Positions 24,338 through 33,588 are shown, counted from the stretch's first letter. The stretch is 41,002 nucleotides of DNA from Geothermovivens sp964644845 (GCA_964644845.1 CAZXXS010000127.1:1-41002); one strand, 5' to 3'. Notes: a model not told the origin generated them from the sequence alone. Numbers and translations: made by a program.

Positions 24338-25795
24338 ATGATCAGCGAGAAAGAGAGATTCCTGGCTAGCGTCATGCGGGTCGTGGACGGGTTTGTGCTC
24401 GTCCTGGCTTTCGGCTTGGCCTACTTCATTGATGAGTACATTCGAGCGTTCTTTGGGTTAGGTGAGAAGGCCTTCGCGATCGCTCCTGACTGGCAGGGTC
24501 TGTACTACTTCACCACGAGAAACATTGGGCTCCTTGCTGCGTTCGTTTTTTCCTGGCTGTTCCTGCTTTCGCTTCAGGGATTCTACGTCAACTTTCGCAC
24601 GCGCCATCCACGTGAGATCCTGTTCACTCTCCTGCGAACCACGGTGCTTGCCACCCTGGCTACCTCGGCCATCGTCTTCCTGTTCAAGTGGGAATTGACG
24701 AGTCGTCTCTTTGTTGGCATGTGTTCCGTGGTGGCCATGGCCCTTCTGGCCGGTGAGAAGTGGCTTGCCGCGCGTATCCTGGACAGCATCCACCGTAAGG
24801 GTTACAACCAGGTTAACCTGCTGATTGTAGGTACCGGTAAACGGGCCCGCGAATTCATCCGCGTTGTAAAGCAGAACGCGCACTGGGGTTTGCGCATCGT
24901 GGGACTCATCGACGACGAACACGGCATGTTCGGCAAGGAAGTCGAGGGCTTCCGTGTTCTTGGACGTATTCAGGACATCCCGTTCATCCTCCAGCGCAAG
25001 GTGATCGACCGGGTGATCTTTGTGGTGCCTCGTTTGTGGCTGCATCGGATCGACGAAGCCATCATGGCCTGCGAGAGTCTGGGCATCAGCACGGCCATTT
25101 CGCTGGATTTGTACAATTTGAACATCGCAAAAGTCAGGCAGACTAACTTCAGCGGTTTTCCGCTGCTGGAGTTCGAGACCTTTCAGGCCAAGCAATGGCA
25201 ACTCTTCATCAAGCGTGCCTTCGACATCGTGTTCTCTGCCACGCTTTTGGTACTGCTGTCGCCCTTGATGTTGATTGTGGCCATTCTCATCAAGCTGACG
25301 TCACCTGGACCGGTGCTCTTCAAGCAAAAGCGGTGTGGCTTGAACGGCCGGAAATTCACGCTTTACAAATTTCGGTCGATGGTACCAGGGGCGGAGATGA
25401 AGAAAAAACAACTGGAACGCATGAACGAAATGGATGGTCCTGTTTTCAAAATGAAACGGGACCCGAGGGTGACACCTGTCGGGCGGATTCTGCGCAAGTT
25501 CAGCATCGACGAGTTGCCGCAACTTTTTAACGTGCTTAAGGGGGACATGAGCATCGTTGGCCCGCGACCAGCGTTGCCGGTGGAAGTAGAATTGTACGAA
25601 GTGTGGCAGCGGCGGCGGCTGAGTTTGAAACCTGGTCTAACCTGCATCTGGCAGGTGAGCGGACGAAACAAGGTTCCGTTCCACCGCTGGATGGAAATGG
25701 ATCTGGAGTACATCGACAATTGGTCCCTGTGGCTCGACTTCAAGATTCTCGTGAAGACGTTTTTCGTCGTGCTCACGGGGTACGGGGCAGCGTAG
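24338..25795 (+). CDS. Undecaprenyl-phosphate sugar-1-phosphate transferase (WbaP/WcaJ type)
   Basis: Starts repeat-unit synthesis by moving a sugar-1-phosphate from a UDP-sugar onto undecaprenyl phosphate in the inner membrane. It is a long, two-part member of 485 residues: four N-terminal helices (to about 145), a CoA-binding-like Rossmann region (about 155-270, with LLIVGTGKRAREF), then a hydrophobic re-entrant helix from about 292 and the catalytic domain. Catalytic-region motifs are LFKQKRCGLNGRKFTLYKFRSM-like (323 on), D391-E392 in the block IDELPQLFNVLKGDMS, and GPRPALP. The ATG at 24338 has a weak ribosome site. The sugar (glucose or galactose) cannot be told from sequence. Confidence 0.92.
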   Translation: MISEKERFLASVMRVVDGFVLVLAFGLAYFIDEYIRAFFGLGEKAFAIAPDWQGLYYFTTRNIGLLAAFVFSWLFLLSLQGFYVNFRTRHPREILFTLLRTTVLATLATSAIVFLFKWELTSRLFVGMCSVVAMALLAGEKWLAARILDSIHRKGYNQVNLLIVGTGKRAREFIRVVKQNAHWGLRIVGLIDDEHGMFGKEVEGFRVLGRIQDIPFILQRKVIDRVIFVVPRLWLHRIDEAIMACESLGISTAISLDLYNLNIAKVRQTNFSGFPLLEFETFQAKQWQLFIKRAFDIVFSATLLVLLSPLMLIVAILIKLTSPGPVLFKQKRCGLNGRKFTLYKFRSMVPGAEMKKKQLERMNEMDGPVFKMKRDPRVTPVGRILRKFSIDELPQLFNVLKGDMSIVGPRPALPVEVELYEVWQRRRLSLKPGLTCIWQVSGRNKVPFHRWMEMDLEYIDNWSLWLDFKILVKTFFVVLTGYGAA

Positions 25796-25814
25796 CAAAA
25801 CAGGAGGTTAACTC

Positions 25815-27119
25815 ATGAACGTCTGCGTTGTGGGAACTGGCTACGTCGGTCTGGTTACCGGAACCTGCTTCGCCGAGTTCGGTAACGACGTCATCTGTGT
25901 AGACGTCGACAAGAAGAAGATCGACAACTTGAACAAGGGCATCTTGCCGATCTACGAACCGGGACTGGACGTGATGGTGGCCAGGAACGTCAAGGAAGGC
26001 CGTCTCACGTTTACGACGGACATGAAGTCCGCGGTGCAGCGTTCACTGGTGATTTTCATCGCCGTGGGCACGCCACCTAAGGAGGACGGTTCGGCGGACC
26101 TCCAGTACGTGGAGAAGGTGGCCAAGGACATCGCCCGCTACCAGAACGGGTTCAAAGTTGTGGTAAACAAGAGCACAGTCCCGGTGGGCGCTGGCCAGTG
26201 GATCAAAGACGTGATCAAGAAGAACCAGCCGGAGCCGAAACACTTCGCCGTGGTCTCGAATCCGGAGTTTCTGCGGGAAGGTTCTGCAATCGAAGATTTC
26301 ATGCGGCCCGATCGGGTGGTGATCGGCTCGGACAGCGAGGAAGCCATCGCCATCATGCAAGATCTGTACTCGCCACTTTACCTGATCGAAACCCCGTTCG
26401 TGATCACAAACCTCGAGACAGCAGAGTTGATCAAGTACGCCAGCAATGCCTTTTTGGCTACCAAGATTTCGTTCATCAACGAGATTGCCAACCTGTGCGA
26501 GCTGGTAGGTGCCGACGTGCATCATGTGGCCAAGGGGATGGGTCTGGACAACCGGATCGGTCGCAAGTTCTTGCATCCTGGACCTGGATTTGGGGGCTCC
26601 TGTTTCCCGAAAGATACCAGGGCGCTGGAGAAAGTAGCCGAAAAGCACGGCTACGAGCTGAAGATCGTGAAAGCCACGATCGAAGTGAACGAGCAGCAGC
26701 GTAGACGGATGGTGGAAAAGATCGTGAAAGCGCTGGAAAACCCGAAAGACAAGGTGGTCGGACTGTTGGGACTTTCCTTCAAGCCCAACACCAACGACAT
26801 TCGGGAGTCTCCGGCCATTTCCATCGCCAAAGATCTGATGGCTCGTGGTGCCAAAATCCGCGCCTACGACCCGGCGGCAATGGAAGAGGCCAAACACGAA
26901 CTCGGCGAAGAAAACATCACGTACTGCCAGGACGCCTACGATGCAGCTTCCGGCGCGGACATTCTGGTGCTGGCCGTGGAATGGAACCAGTTCCGCAGCC
27001 TCGACATGGATCGGATCAAATCGGTCATGAAACAGCCAATTATGGCCGATCTAAAGAACGTGTACGACCGGTCCAAGATGGAAGCTAAGGGTTTTACGTA
27101 CGTGGCTGTGGGGCGGTAG
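25815..27119 (+). CDS. ugd: UDP-glucose 6-dehydrogenase
   Basis: Oxidises UDP-glucose twice with NAD to give UDP-glucuronate. Seen in the sequence: GTGYVGLVTG NAD site (7-16), the central domain with VVSNPEFLREGSA, the catalytic Cys263 in GGSCFPKD, and the C-terminal UDP-binding domain (GLSFKPNTNDIRESPA). At 434 residues it is complete. The ATG at 25815 follows ACAGGAGGTTAA. It supplies the epimerase encoded just upstream and makes an acidic polymer likely. It closes a tightly packed run of genes; the next gene is 141 bases away. Confidence 0.96.
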   Translation: MNVCVVGTGYVGLVTGTCFAEFGNDVICVDVDKKKIDNLNKGILPIYEPGLDVMVARNVKEGRLTFTTDMKSAVQRSLVIFIAVGTPPKEDGSADLQYVEKVAKDIARYQNGFKVVVNKSTVPVGAGQWIKDVIKKNQPEPKHFAVVSNPEFLREGSAIEDFMRPDRVVIGSDSEEAIAIMQDLYSPLYLIETPFVITNLETAELIKYASNAFLATKISFINEIANLCELVGADVHHVAKGMGLDNRIGRKFLHPGPGFGGSCFPKDTRALEKVAEKHGYELKIVKATIEVNEQQRRRMVEKIVKALENPKDKVVGLLGLSFKPNTNDIRESPAISIAKDLMARGAKIRAYDPAAMEEAKHELGEENITYCQDAYDAASGADILVLAVEWNQFRSLDMDRIKSVMKQPIMADLKNVYDRSKMEAKGFTYVAVGR

Positions 27120-27260
27120 AGCACAAGGCTACGGTTCCACGCACCAGTTTAGGGTCAGGGGGAGATGTTTCTGGGAGTACAACGCGTCCGGCAGCCAGCG
27201 CGGCAGGTGCCGGGTGTGGAACGATGTTCTGCCGGCTGTGGGTCTTAGCGCGAACTGGCG

Positions 27261-28010
27261 ATGTTCAATCATTACAGCTACGAATTTTACCGCGAACCGG
27301 ATTTTGCCAGCGACTACGAACTCGACCGCTTCGGCGGGAAGTTCGGACGTTACCTCAAGAACTACGAGATTGCCCTCTTCCGGTCTCTGCTCGGGCTGGA
27401 AGACGGTGGAGCTCTGAGCCGGGTTCTGGACGTTGGTACGGGAACGGGCAAGTTGGCCTACGCCGTGGGGCGAAACGGCACGGTGGCGTACGGAATGGAT
27501 GCTTCGCCCGAGATGATTCGGCAGGCGCTTGCTCTGCGACCTGCCGGCATCGTCGGTAACGCACGCTTTTTCGTGGGCGATGCCCACGCGTTGCCGTTTC
27601 CGGATCGGAGTGTCGACGCGGTCGTGAGTTCGCGCGTTCTCATGCACCTGGTGGATTGGCGCAAGGGCCTTGCGGAAATGTGCCGCGTGGCGCGGTCGGT
27701 GGTGGTGTTCGACGTACCCCCCGTAAGTGGGTTCCCGGTGCTGGAATCCCTTTTCCGACGCGCGCTGGCCAAACTGGGTGGCAAAACGCAGGCGTACCGG
27801 GTTTTCCGGCTGACAGAGCTGCGGAGAGCTCTCCAGGACAACGGCTACCGGGTGGAGCGGCTCGAGCGATCGTTTGTGTTGCCCATTGCGCTTCACCGAA
27901 AACTCGGTTCTCCTCGGACGACGGTGTTTGTAGAACGCGTCCTGGGGAGCCTGGGGTTGCGCAAGATTTTCGGAGCACCGGTTACCGTGCGAGCAGTCAG
28001 GGAGGACTGA
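27261..28010 (+). CDS. Class I SAM-dependent methyltransferase
   Basis: 249-residue methyltransferase of the Methyltransf_11 type. Motif I is VLDVGTGTGKLA (residues 55-66), followed by the acidic loop GMDASPEM, the motif ARFFVGDAHALPFPD, and VVSSRVLMHL. Position inside the polysaccharide cluster suggests methylation of a sugar or of a lipid-linked intermediate, but the family also methylates many other small molecules. The ATG at 27261 has no strong ribosome site. The 141 bases upstream include a weak inverted repeat (CCGGCA/TGCCGG, 27188-27213). GTG of the next gene is 7 bases after its stop. Confidence 0.85.
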   Translation: MFNHYSYEFYREPDFASDYELDRFGGKFGRYLKNYEIALFRSLLGLEDGGALSRVLDVGTGTGKLAYAVGRNGTVAYGMDASPEMIRQALALRPAGIVGNARFFVGDAHALPFPDRSVDAVVSSRVLMHLVDWRKGLAEMCRVARSVVVFDVPPVSGFPVLESLFRRALAKLGGKTQAYRVFRLTELRRALQDNGYRVERLERSFVLPIALHRKLGSPRTTVFVERVLGSLGLRKIFGAPVTVRAVRED

Positions 28011-28017
28011 GGTCGCC

Positions 28018-29211
28018 GTGCGAATCCTGATGGTTGCCCCAGAACCCGTGTTCAGTCCGCGGGGAACACCCTTCAGTGTGGCTTTTCGTACGAAGGCCTT
28101 GACGGAGCTCGGCCACCAGGTAGACCTTGTGACCTACCCTTTTGGAACCGATCTGCGTTTTCGGGGTTTGCGCACCTTGCGTAGTACTTCTGTCCCTGGT
28201 ATTCGTGCTGTCAAGGTTGGGCCGTCGCTGGCTAAGCTTCCCCTGGACGCCGGACTGTTCTGGCTGGCTGGCCGAATGCTTGTCGGCAAGCGTTACGACT
28301 TGCTGCACACGCACGAGGAGGCCGGCTTCTGGGGCACAGCTGCTTCTGGTCTTACCGGCTTGCCCCACCTTTACGACATGCATTCCAGTCTGCCACAGCA
28401 GCTCGAGAATTTTCGCTTCGGCAACTACGGGCCCGTTGTTGCACTCTTCGCGGCACTGGAAAAGCTCACTTTGCGTCGAAGTGCGGGGGTAATTGCCATT
28501 TGCAAGGACCTGTACGACCGTGTGAAGAAGCTGGCGCCAGATGTACCTGTGGCATTGATTGAAAATGTGCTGGATCCCGCCCTGGTCGACCCCGCGGAAG
28601 TCCCTGAGGAACCTTTGGGGAAAAATGGGCGGCTTACCTTGCTCTACGCGGGTACGTTCGAGCCGTACCAAGGCGTGGATCTGATGCTTGAGGCCGTAAG
28701 TCGCGCTCGGGAAACGGTGCCCGAAATTCGATTCGTCCTGGCAGGTGGAAACCCCACCCAGATCGAGGCCGCGCGCCTGAAAAGTCGAGCCCTTGGCCTT
28801 GAGGATGTGGTTGAGTTTCCAGGTCCTAAGGCGCCACGCACCATCTCACGCTGGATGCGCGAGGCGGATGTGCTGCTGACGGCGCGTACCAGCGGAACCA
28901 ATACCCCTCTCAAAATCTACTCGTACCTCGCGTCGGGTACACCCATCTTGGCGACGGACATCTACTCGCACCGGCAGGTACTCAACGAGGACGTTGCTGT
29001 GTTGGTGCCTCCCACGGCTGAAGCCTTTGCTGAAGGTTTGCTGCGGCTGTTGCGCGACGAATCGCTGCGCAGACGACTCAGCGCGAACGCGCGTTTTTAC
29101 TTCCGCGAGAATTACAGCTACGAGCGTTACCTGCAGCAAGTGGACGACATCCTCCGCCGGGCCGTGGCCCACAGCGGACGTGGTGCAAAAACAGGAGGAT
29201 CCGTTCCGTGA
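28018..29211 (+). CDS. Glycosyltransferase family 4
   Basis: GT-B fold retaining glycosyltransferase, 397 residues, likely at the cytoplasmic face of the membrane. The N-terminal domain begins MRILMVAPEPVFSPRGTPFS and contains LLHTHEE. The C-terminal GT4 domain has LLYAGTFEPYQGVDLMLEA (about 208-226), FVLAGG, and the donor-binding region SGTNTPLKIYSYLASGTPILAT (the usual E-x7-E is reduced here, with Thr/Pro-rich NTPLKIYSYLASG). The GTG start at 28018 follows GAGGTCGCC. Its stop overlaps the next gene by 4 bases. Donor and acceptor are unknown. Confidence 0.9.
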   Translation: MRILMVAPEPVFSPRGTPFSVAFRTKALTELGHQVDLVTYPFGTDLRFRGLRTLRSTSVPGIRAVKVGPSLAKLPLDAGLFWLAGRMLVGKRYDLLHTHEEAGFWGTAASGLTGLPHLYDMHSSLPQQLENFRFGNYGPVVALFAALEKLTLRRSAGVIAICKDLYDRVKKLAPDVPVALIENVLDPALVDPAEVPEEPLGKNGRLTLLYAGTFEPYQGVDLMLEAVSRARETVPEIRFVLAGGNPTQIEAARLKSRALGLEDVVEFPGPKAPRTISRWMREADVLLTARTSGTNTPLKIYSYLASGTPILATDIYSHRQVLNEDVAVLVPPTAEAFAEGLLRLLRDESLRRRLSANARFYFRENYSYERYLQQVDDILRRAVAHSGRGAKTGGSVP

Positions 29212-30191
29212 AGGCTCTGGTGACGGGTGCCTCGGGATTTACGGGAAGCTACCTGGTGAGAAATCTCCTGGAGCATGGGTACCAAGTAAGGGCCTTTGTT
29301 CGCCCAACAAGCAACCTCGCTGCGCTTGAGGGGCTGGATGTCGAGCTCGCACGGGGCGTTCTGGAAAATGGCGAAGACGTATTTCGGGCAACGCGAGGCG
29401 TAGACGTTGTTTTCCACATCGCCGCGCTTTACAGAGAGGCGGGTGTGCCCGATCGTCGGTACTGGGAGGTGAACGTAGAGGGTACCCGAAACGTGCTGGA
29501 AGCAGCTGTTCGGGGCGACGTGGCGCGTGTTGTGCACTGCAGTACCGTGGGGGTACACGGGCACATCGAGAAGCCCCCGGCCAATGAGTTCGCCCCGTTT
29601 AGCCCTGGGGATGTTTACCAGGTGACCAAACTGGAGGGCGAGAAGCTCGCGTGGAAGTTCTGGCAGGAACAACAGCTTCCGATCACGGTAGTGCGCCCTA
29701 CCGGGATTTACGGTCCAGGGGACATGCGTTTCGCCAAGCTCTACCGGATGGTGCAAAAGGGCACGTTCGTGATGCTTGGCAAGGGGAAGACGTTGTACCA
29801 CCTGACCTACGTGGAGGATCTGGTGGACGGCATTCGGCTGGCTGGTGAAGTCGATGCCGCAGTGGGGCAGCCTTACATTCTGGGCGGTGAAGGCTGGACA
29901 ACACTGGGGGAGTTCGTTGCGTTGATCGCTCGCACACTTGGCGTCAAACCGCCGCGCTGGAAGCTGCCTGTTTGGCCAGTGTACACCGCCGGTTACCTGT
30001 GCGAGAAAATCTGCATTCCTCTCGGCATCGAACCCCCGATCTACAGGCGCCGCGTTGAGTTTTTTACGAAGGACCGTGCTTTCGACATTTCCAAAGCGAA
30101 GAAAGAACTGGGCTACCGGCCAAGGGTAAGCTTGGAAGAAGGCGTTCGACGTACGGCCGAGTGGTACAGGAAACACGGGATTCTGGAATGA
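29208..30191 (+). CDS. NAD(P)-dependent SDR: sugar-nucleotide epimerase/dehydratase-like
   Basis: Extended SDR protein, 327 residues. The cofactor site is TGASGFTGSY (6-15), and the catalytic set is S112 (CSTVGVHG), Tyr137 and Lys141 (VYQVTKLEGE). Conserved RPTGIYGPGD and the promoter-like YVEDLVDG motif follow. The family includes sugar-nucleotide epimerases, reductases and hopanoid-linked HpnA; the C-terminal part (WPVYTAGYLCEKICIPLGIEPPIYRRRVEF) is like the HpnA/dihydroflavonol reductase branch, so the substrate need not be a nucleotide sugar. GTG start at 29208, 8 bases after GGAGG, overlapping the GT4 stop by 4 bases. Confidence 0.85.
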   Translation: MKALVTGASGFTGSYLVRNLLEHGYQVRAFVRPTSNLAALEGLDVELARGVLENGEDVFRATRGVDVVFHIAALYREAGVPDRRYWEVNVEGTRNVLEAAVRGDVARVVHCSTVGVHGHIEKPPANEFAPFSPGDVYQVTKLEGEKLAWKFWQEQQLPITVVRPTGIYGPGDMRFAKLYRMVQKGTFVMLGKGKTLYHLTYVEDLVDGIRLAGEVDAAVGQPYILGGEGWTTLGEFVALIARTLGVKPPRWKLPVWPVYTAGYLCEKICIPLGIEPPIYRRRVEFFTKDRAFDISKAKKELGYRPRVSLEEGVRRTAEWYRKHGILE

Positions 30192-31372
30192 AGAAAACCA
30201 TCACGGTTTTGGGCAACTTTTCGGGCCGCAACGCGGGAGACGCTGCCATTCTCGGCACACTCATGCGCGACGTGACAGCCCTCTACCCGGGTGTTCAATT
30301 CAAGGTGCCAACAATCAACACCAAATTCGTGCGTCGGGCCTACCCCGGCTACGACGTGCAGCCAGTTGGCTTGATGCCCTGGAACCTCAGCGTGAAGATT
30401 TTCGGCTGGCCCACGTTTCGTGCCGTGCGGTCTGCGGACGTGGTGTTGGTGACGGATGCCATCATGTTCGACCGCAGGCTGTACAATCCGCTTTTCAATT
30501 ACCTGTGGACGCTTTCTCTGGTCTTGCCGATGGCCAGGCGCAAAGGCATTCCGGTGGTGCTTTACAACGTGAGTTTGGGCCCCATTTTCACAGAAGCGGG
30601 CGCCGAGTGTTTGCGCAAAGTCATTCGCAGTGCCGACGTGGTTGCGCTGCGCGACCGGGAATCTTTTGCTGTGCTGGAGCAAATTGAACTGAGCCCGGAG
30701 AATGTGGTGACTGCGGCGGACTGTGCGATCGGTACCGATCCTGCCCCGACGGAGCGCGTTGATGAGATCGCCACCAAGGAAGGCCTGTTCCGGAGCGGTC
30801 GACCGACGGTGGGTTTCAACATCAATTCGTACTTGGACACTTACGTGCGGGACAAACGAGAACGCGGGGTTCAGCGGCAGAAATTTGTGCGCGACTTTGC
30901 GGCCACTGTAGACCGCGCCATTGAGGAATTTGAAGCCGATGTTGTCGTGGTGGAAACCCAGCCGATGGACCTGGGCATCGCAAACGAACTGCTGGCGGCC
31001 ATCCGGCACAGAGATCGCGTGAAAATGATTTCGAATCGAACTTACTACTACGACGAGCTGGCGGGCTTGATGTCGAGAATGGAGCTGTTTGTGGGCATGC
31101 GGACGCACTCGCTCATCCTGGCAGCTTCTGTGCGCACTCCTGTGGTCGGCATCGTTACTTACCCGAAGAATCGGGGTTTCATGCGGAGCATCGGGCTGGA
31201 GGATTACTTGATAGAGTTCAAGGACTTCAGCGCGGAGGCGTTCTTTGGCCTGGTGGAGCGCGGTTGGCGGAATCGAACAAGCGTACGGAAGCATTTGGAG
31301 AACGTTGTGCCCCGGGAAAGGGCTAAAGCACGTGCCACGGCAGAGCTGCTGAGACCGTTTTTGACCGCGTAG
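30188..31372 (+). CDS. Polysaccharide pyruvyl transferase family protein
   Basis: Member of the CsaB/WcaK/AmsJ pyruvyl transferase family (PF04230 type), 394 residues. These enzymes move a pyruvate ketal from phosphoenolpyruvate to a sugar, giving the polymer an extra negative charge. Seen: the Gly-rich opening LGNFSGRNAGDAAILGTLM (typical GD.a.l), then DVVALRDRESFAVL, VGFNINSYLD, and the C-terminal FVGMRTHSLILAASVRTPVVGI with the conserved R-x-H. I start it at the ATG at 30188, which overlaps the previous stop (ATGA). An in-frame GTG at 30161 adds nine residues inside the upstream gene. The ribosome site is poor, so translation is probably coupled. Confidence 0.9.
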   Translation: MKKTITVLGNFSGRNAGDAAILGTLMRDVTALYPGVQFKVPTINTKFVRRAYPGYDVQPVGLMPWNLSVKIFGWPTFRAVRSADVVLVTDAIMFDRRLYNPLFNYLWTLSLVLPMARRKGIPVVLYNVSLGPIFTEAGAECLRKVIRSADVVALRDRESFAVLEQIELSPENVVTAADCAIGTDPAPTERVDEIATKEGLFRSGRPTVGFNINSYLDTYVRDKRERGVQRQKFVRDFAATVDRAIEEFEADVVVVETQPMDLGIANELLAAIRHRDRVKMISNRTYYYDELAGLMSRMELFVGMRTHSLILAASVRTPVVGIVTYPKNRGFMRSIGLEDYLIEFKDFSAEAFFGLVERGWRNRTSVRKHLENVVPRERAKARATAELLRPFLTA

Positions 31373-31400
31373 CTGAACTGGAGAACCTCGAAGGACAGCC

Positions 31401-33212
31401 ATGGCCAAGGGCAAGAAAAGCTTCGGTTTCTACGTTCGCATCCTCATCAGCCTGGTTCTACTGGTCTACGTTTTCAAAAAAGCTGGTTTGCGGGACCTGT
31501 GGGGTGTGCTCAGACAGACGAATGCTTTCTACCTCGCTTTGTGCATCCTGATTAGCCCCGTTTTGATTTTTCTAAGCAGCTGGAAGTGGCAGGTGCTGCT
31601 GCGTGCCCGAGGGGTCCGGGCCAGCGTCGGGCATCTTTTTCGACTCTACATCATCGGGTACTTTTTTAACAACGTGCTGCCTTCAAACGTCGGCGGAGAC
31701 GTCGTTCGGGCTTACGAACTCGGTAAAGAGACCAGCAATCCGGCTGAGGCATTTGCCACGGTCTTTCTGGAGCGTTTCACGGGACTGACTGCGCTGGTAT
31801 TCTTCGCTCTGGTCGGCTTCTTGCTTGCGGCCAATCGCCTGGGAGATCCTCGGCTTACCTGGGGCATCATCATCGCCACGGCAGGTTACCTGATGCTCCT
31901 CGGCCTGATTTTTACCGGGCGGGCTGTCCACTTTCTTGAAAAGCGCGTGCCGATCCCTTTCATTGGCAAAGTCCTGCGGAAACTGGCTAAATTCCAGGCT
32001 GTGGTGCTGAGCTACAGGGAGCATCCCGGCGCTCTGGCATTCGCCATGCTCAATTCGTTCGCTTTCTATTTTGGCGCGGTACTAAATGTCTACCTCGGCA
32101 CTTTGGCGTTTGGCTACAGAGCCTCGTTCGTCGATGTGGCCATCGCAACGCCCATTGTCCTCGTTGTCTCGATGATCCCGATTTCTCTGGGTGGCATCGG
32201 CTTGTCGGAGTGGGCCTACTTGTTTGTCTTTGAACGACTGGGGATGCCCGGGGCCCTTGGGCTTTCTGTGGGACTCTTGATGCGTTTCAAGGCCCTCCTC
32301 TTCGGAATGCTTGGGGGACTGGCGTACGCAAGCATGCCTGCTAAGCTGGACACGAAGGAGCTGGAAGCAGCAGCCTCTGCGGAAACCGCTGGAGCCCCTG
32401 AGCAGGGCGACGCGAATCCATCGGCAGTCGACCACTTCAGCAGTTTCCAGGGTGTGTTGCGAGACCAGAAGGCCGGTGCTCTGGCAAAGTACCAGGACAT
32501 CACGCTTGGGCGGCGTAGTCTCCCAGCGCTGTTGAAGTACGAGCTCTTGACGTTGCTCTTCGGTCAGCTGCCTGGTGTGCTGGGGTTTGGATTTCGCGCG
32601 ATTTTCTACCGGTTTTTGCTTGGTTCGATGGGGAAAGGCGTGGCCATTGGCCGAAATGTGACGTTTCGGCATCCGCACAAGATTCACATCGGGCCACGCA
32701 GTGTGGTGGAGGAGTACGCCTCCCTGAGTGCGCAGGGCGGTGAAGACTCGGCCATTCGGATTGGACGCAACGTTTTCATCGGTCGCGACACGGTACTGGC
32801 CACCCGCGACGGTACGATTGAAATCGGCGACTACAGTGACATCGGTGCAAGTTGCCGTATCGGTTCATCTGGACGTGTGGTGCTTGGGAAACACGTGTTG
32901 ATCGCAGCTTACTGCTACATCGGTGGAGCCACGCATCGCTACGACCGGCTGGACATCCCCATCATGGAGCAAGGAATCGTACGCAAGGGCGGTGTTGTGA
33001 TTGAAGATGACGTGTGGCTTGGAGCCGGAGTCATCATCCCGGATGGTGTCCGCATTGGCACAGGGTCGGTCATCGGGGCTGGCGCCGTGGTGACGAAAGA
33101 CATCCCACCGTACTCAATTGCTGTAGGTGTACCGGCCAGGGTGGTGGCGAACCGAAAGGATTTGGCCAATCAGGCCGCCCGCCGTGCAGAACCTTCGCCT
33201 GCTGGAGGTTAG
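31401..33212 (+). CDS. Fusion: YbhN/LPG-synthase-type membrane protein + hexapeptide acyltransferase
   Basis: One 603-residue frame joins two families. Residues about 10-311 are a polytopic protein of the UPF0104/YbhN (LPG_synthase_TM) family: about eight helices with the family motif NVLPSNVGGDVVRAYELGKE and later ISLGGIGLSEW. A low-complexity Ala/Glu linker follows (about 313-360). Residues about 362-600 are a left-handed beta-helix acyltransferase of the WcaF/WbbJ type: hexapeptide repeats (IGDYSDIGASCRIG, VVIEDDVWLGAGVIIPDGV, VIGAGAVVTKDIPPYSIAVGVPARVV) with catalytic-type His512 (GATHRYD). I found no internal ribosome site to suggest two genes. The predicted job is O-acylation (often acetyl) of the polymer or a lipid-linked repeat at the membrane. 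The substrate is inference. Confidence 0.88.
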   Translation: MAKGKKSFGFYVRILISLVLLVYVFKKAGLRDLWGVLRQTNAFYLALCILISPVLIFLSSWKWQVLLRARGVRASVGHLFRLYIIGYFFNNVLPSNVGGDVVRAYELGKETSNPAEAFATVFLERFTGLTALVFFALVGFLLAANRLGDPRLTWGIIIATAGYLMLLGLIFTGRAVHFLEKRVPIPFIGKVLRKLAKFQAVVLSYREHPGALAFAMLNSFAFYFGAVLNVYLGTLAFGYRASFVDVAIATPIVLVVSMIPISLGGIGLSEWAYLFVFERLGMPGALGLSVGLLMRFKALLFGMLGGLAYASMPAKLDTKELEAAASAETAGAPEQGDANPSAVDHFSSFQGVLRDQKAGALAKYQDITLGRRSLPALLKYELLTLLFGQLPGVLGFGFRAIFYRFLLGSMGKGVAIGRNVTFRHPHKIHIGPRSVVEEYASLSAQGGEDSAIRIGRNVFIGRDTVLATRDGTIEIGDYSDIGASCRIGSSGRVVLGKHVLIAAYCYIGGATHRYDRLDIPIMEQGIVRKGGVVIEDDVWLGAGVIIPDGVRIGTGSVIGAGAVVTKDIPPYSIAVGVPARVVANRKDLANQAARRAEPSPAGG

Positions 33213-33442
33213 CAGCTCAGAAGCAACAAAACGCTCGGTGCACTGGCATCACCTCGCCCACTTTTCCTTTTCACGATTTTCCGTCCTGTTCCCCCAGTTA
33301 CAACCACGTGACAGAAGAACGAAATCGAAAGAAGCTCAGGCCATTTGATCCGGATTTTGCAAACCCGGCCGTTCTTGTTGGGGCGACCGGATTCGCGACA
33401 ACGCGCTGGGTAAAAACCGGGCGGTCAGTGTCGTGCACGGAT

Positions 33443-33505
33443 GGGCAACGGACTGACCCGTGCCAACCGCACGCGGTGACGTTGCCCTAACGATTTGATT
33501 TTTCT
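33443..33505 (+). terminator. Probable terminator or attenuator at the end of the first polysaccharide operon
   Basis: GGGCAACG (33443-33450) pairs with CGTTGCCC (33480-33487), enclosing a second hairpin, CGTGC-CAACC-GCACG (33459-33473). It is followed by TAACGATTTGATTTTTCTTG, a T-rich tail, though offset from the stem by several bases. The competing stem GGTCAGT/ACTGACC (33423-33429 with 33452-33458) would break it. Confidence 0.5.
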
Positions 33506-33588
33506 TGAGAAGCTGAGCGGTTTGTCCGCGAGCTTCCCTTAACGCAGTGAGCCGTGGTGTTCGGACTTTGCCGGCACTTTCGAGCTGC

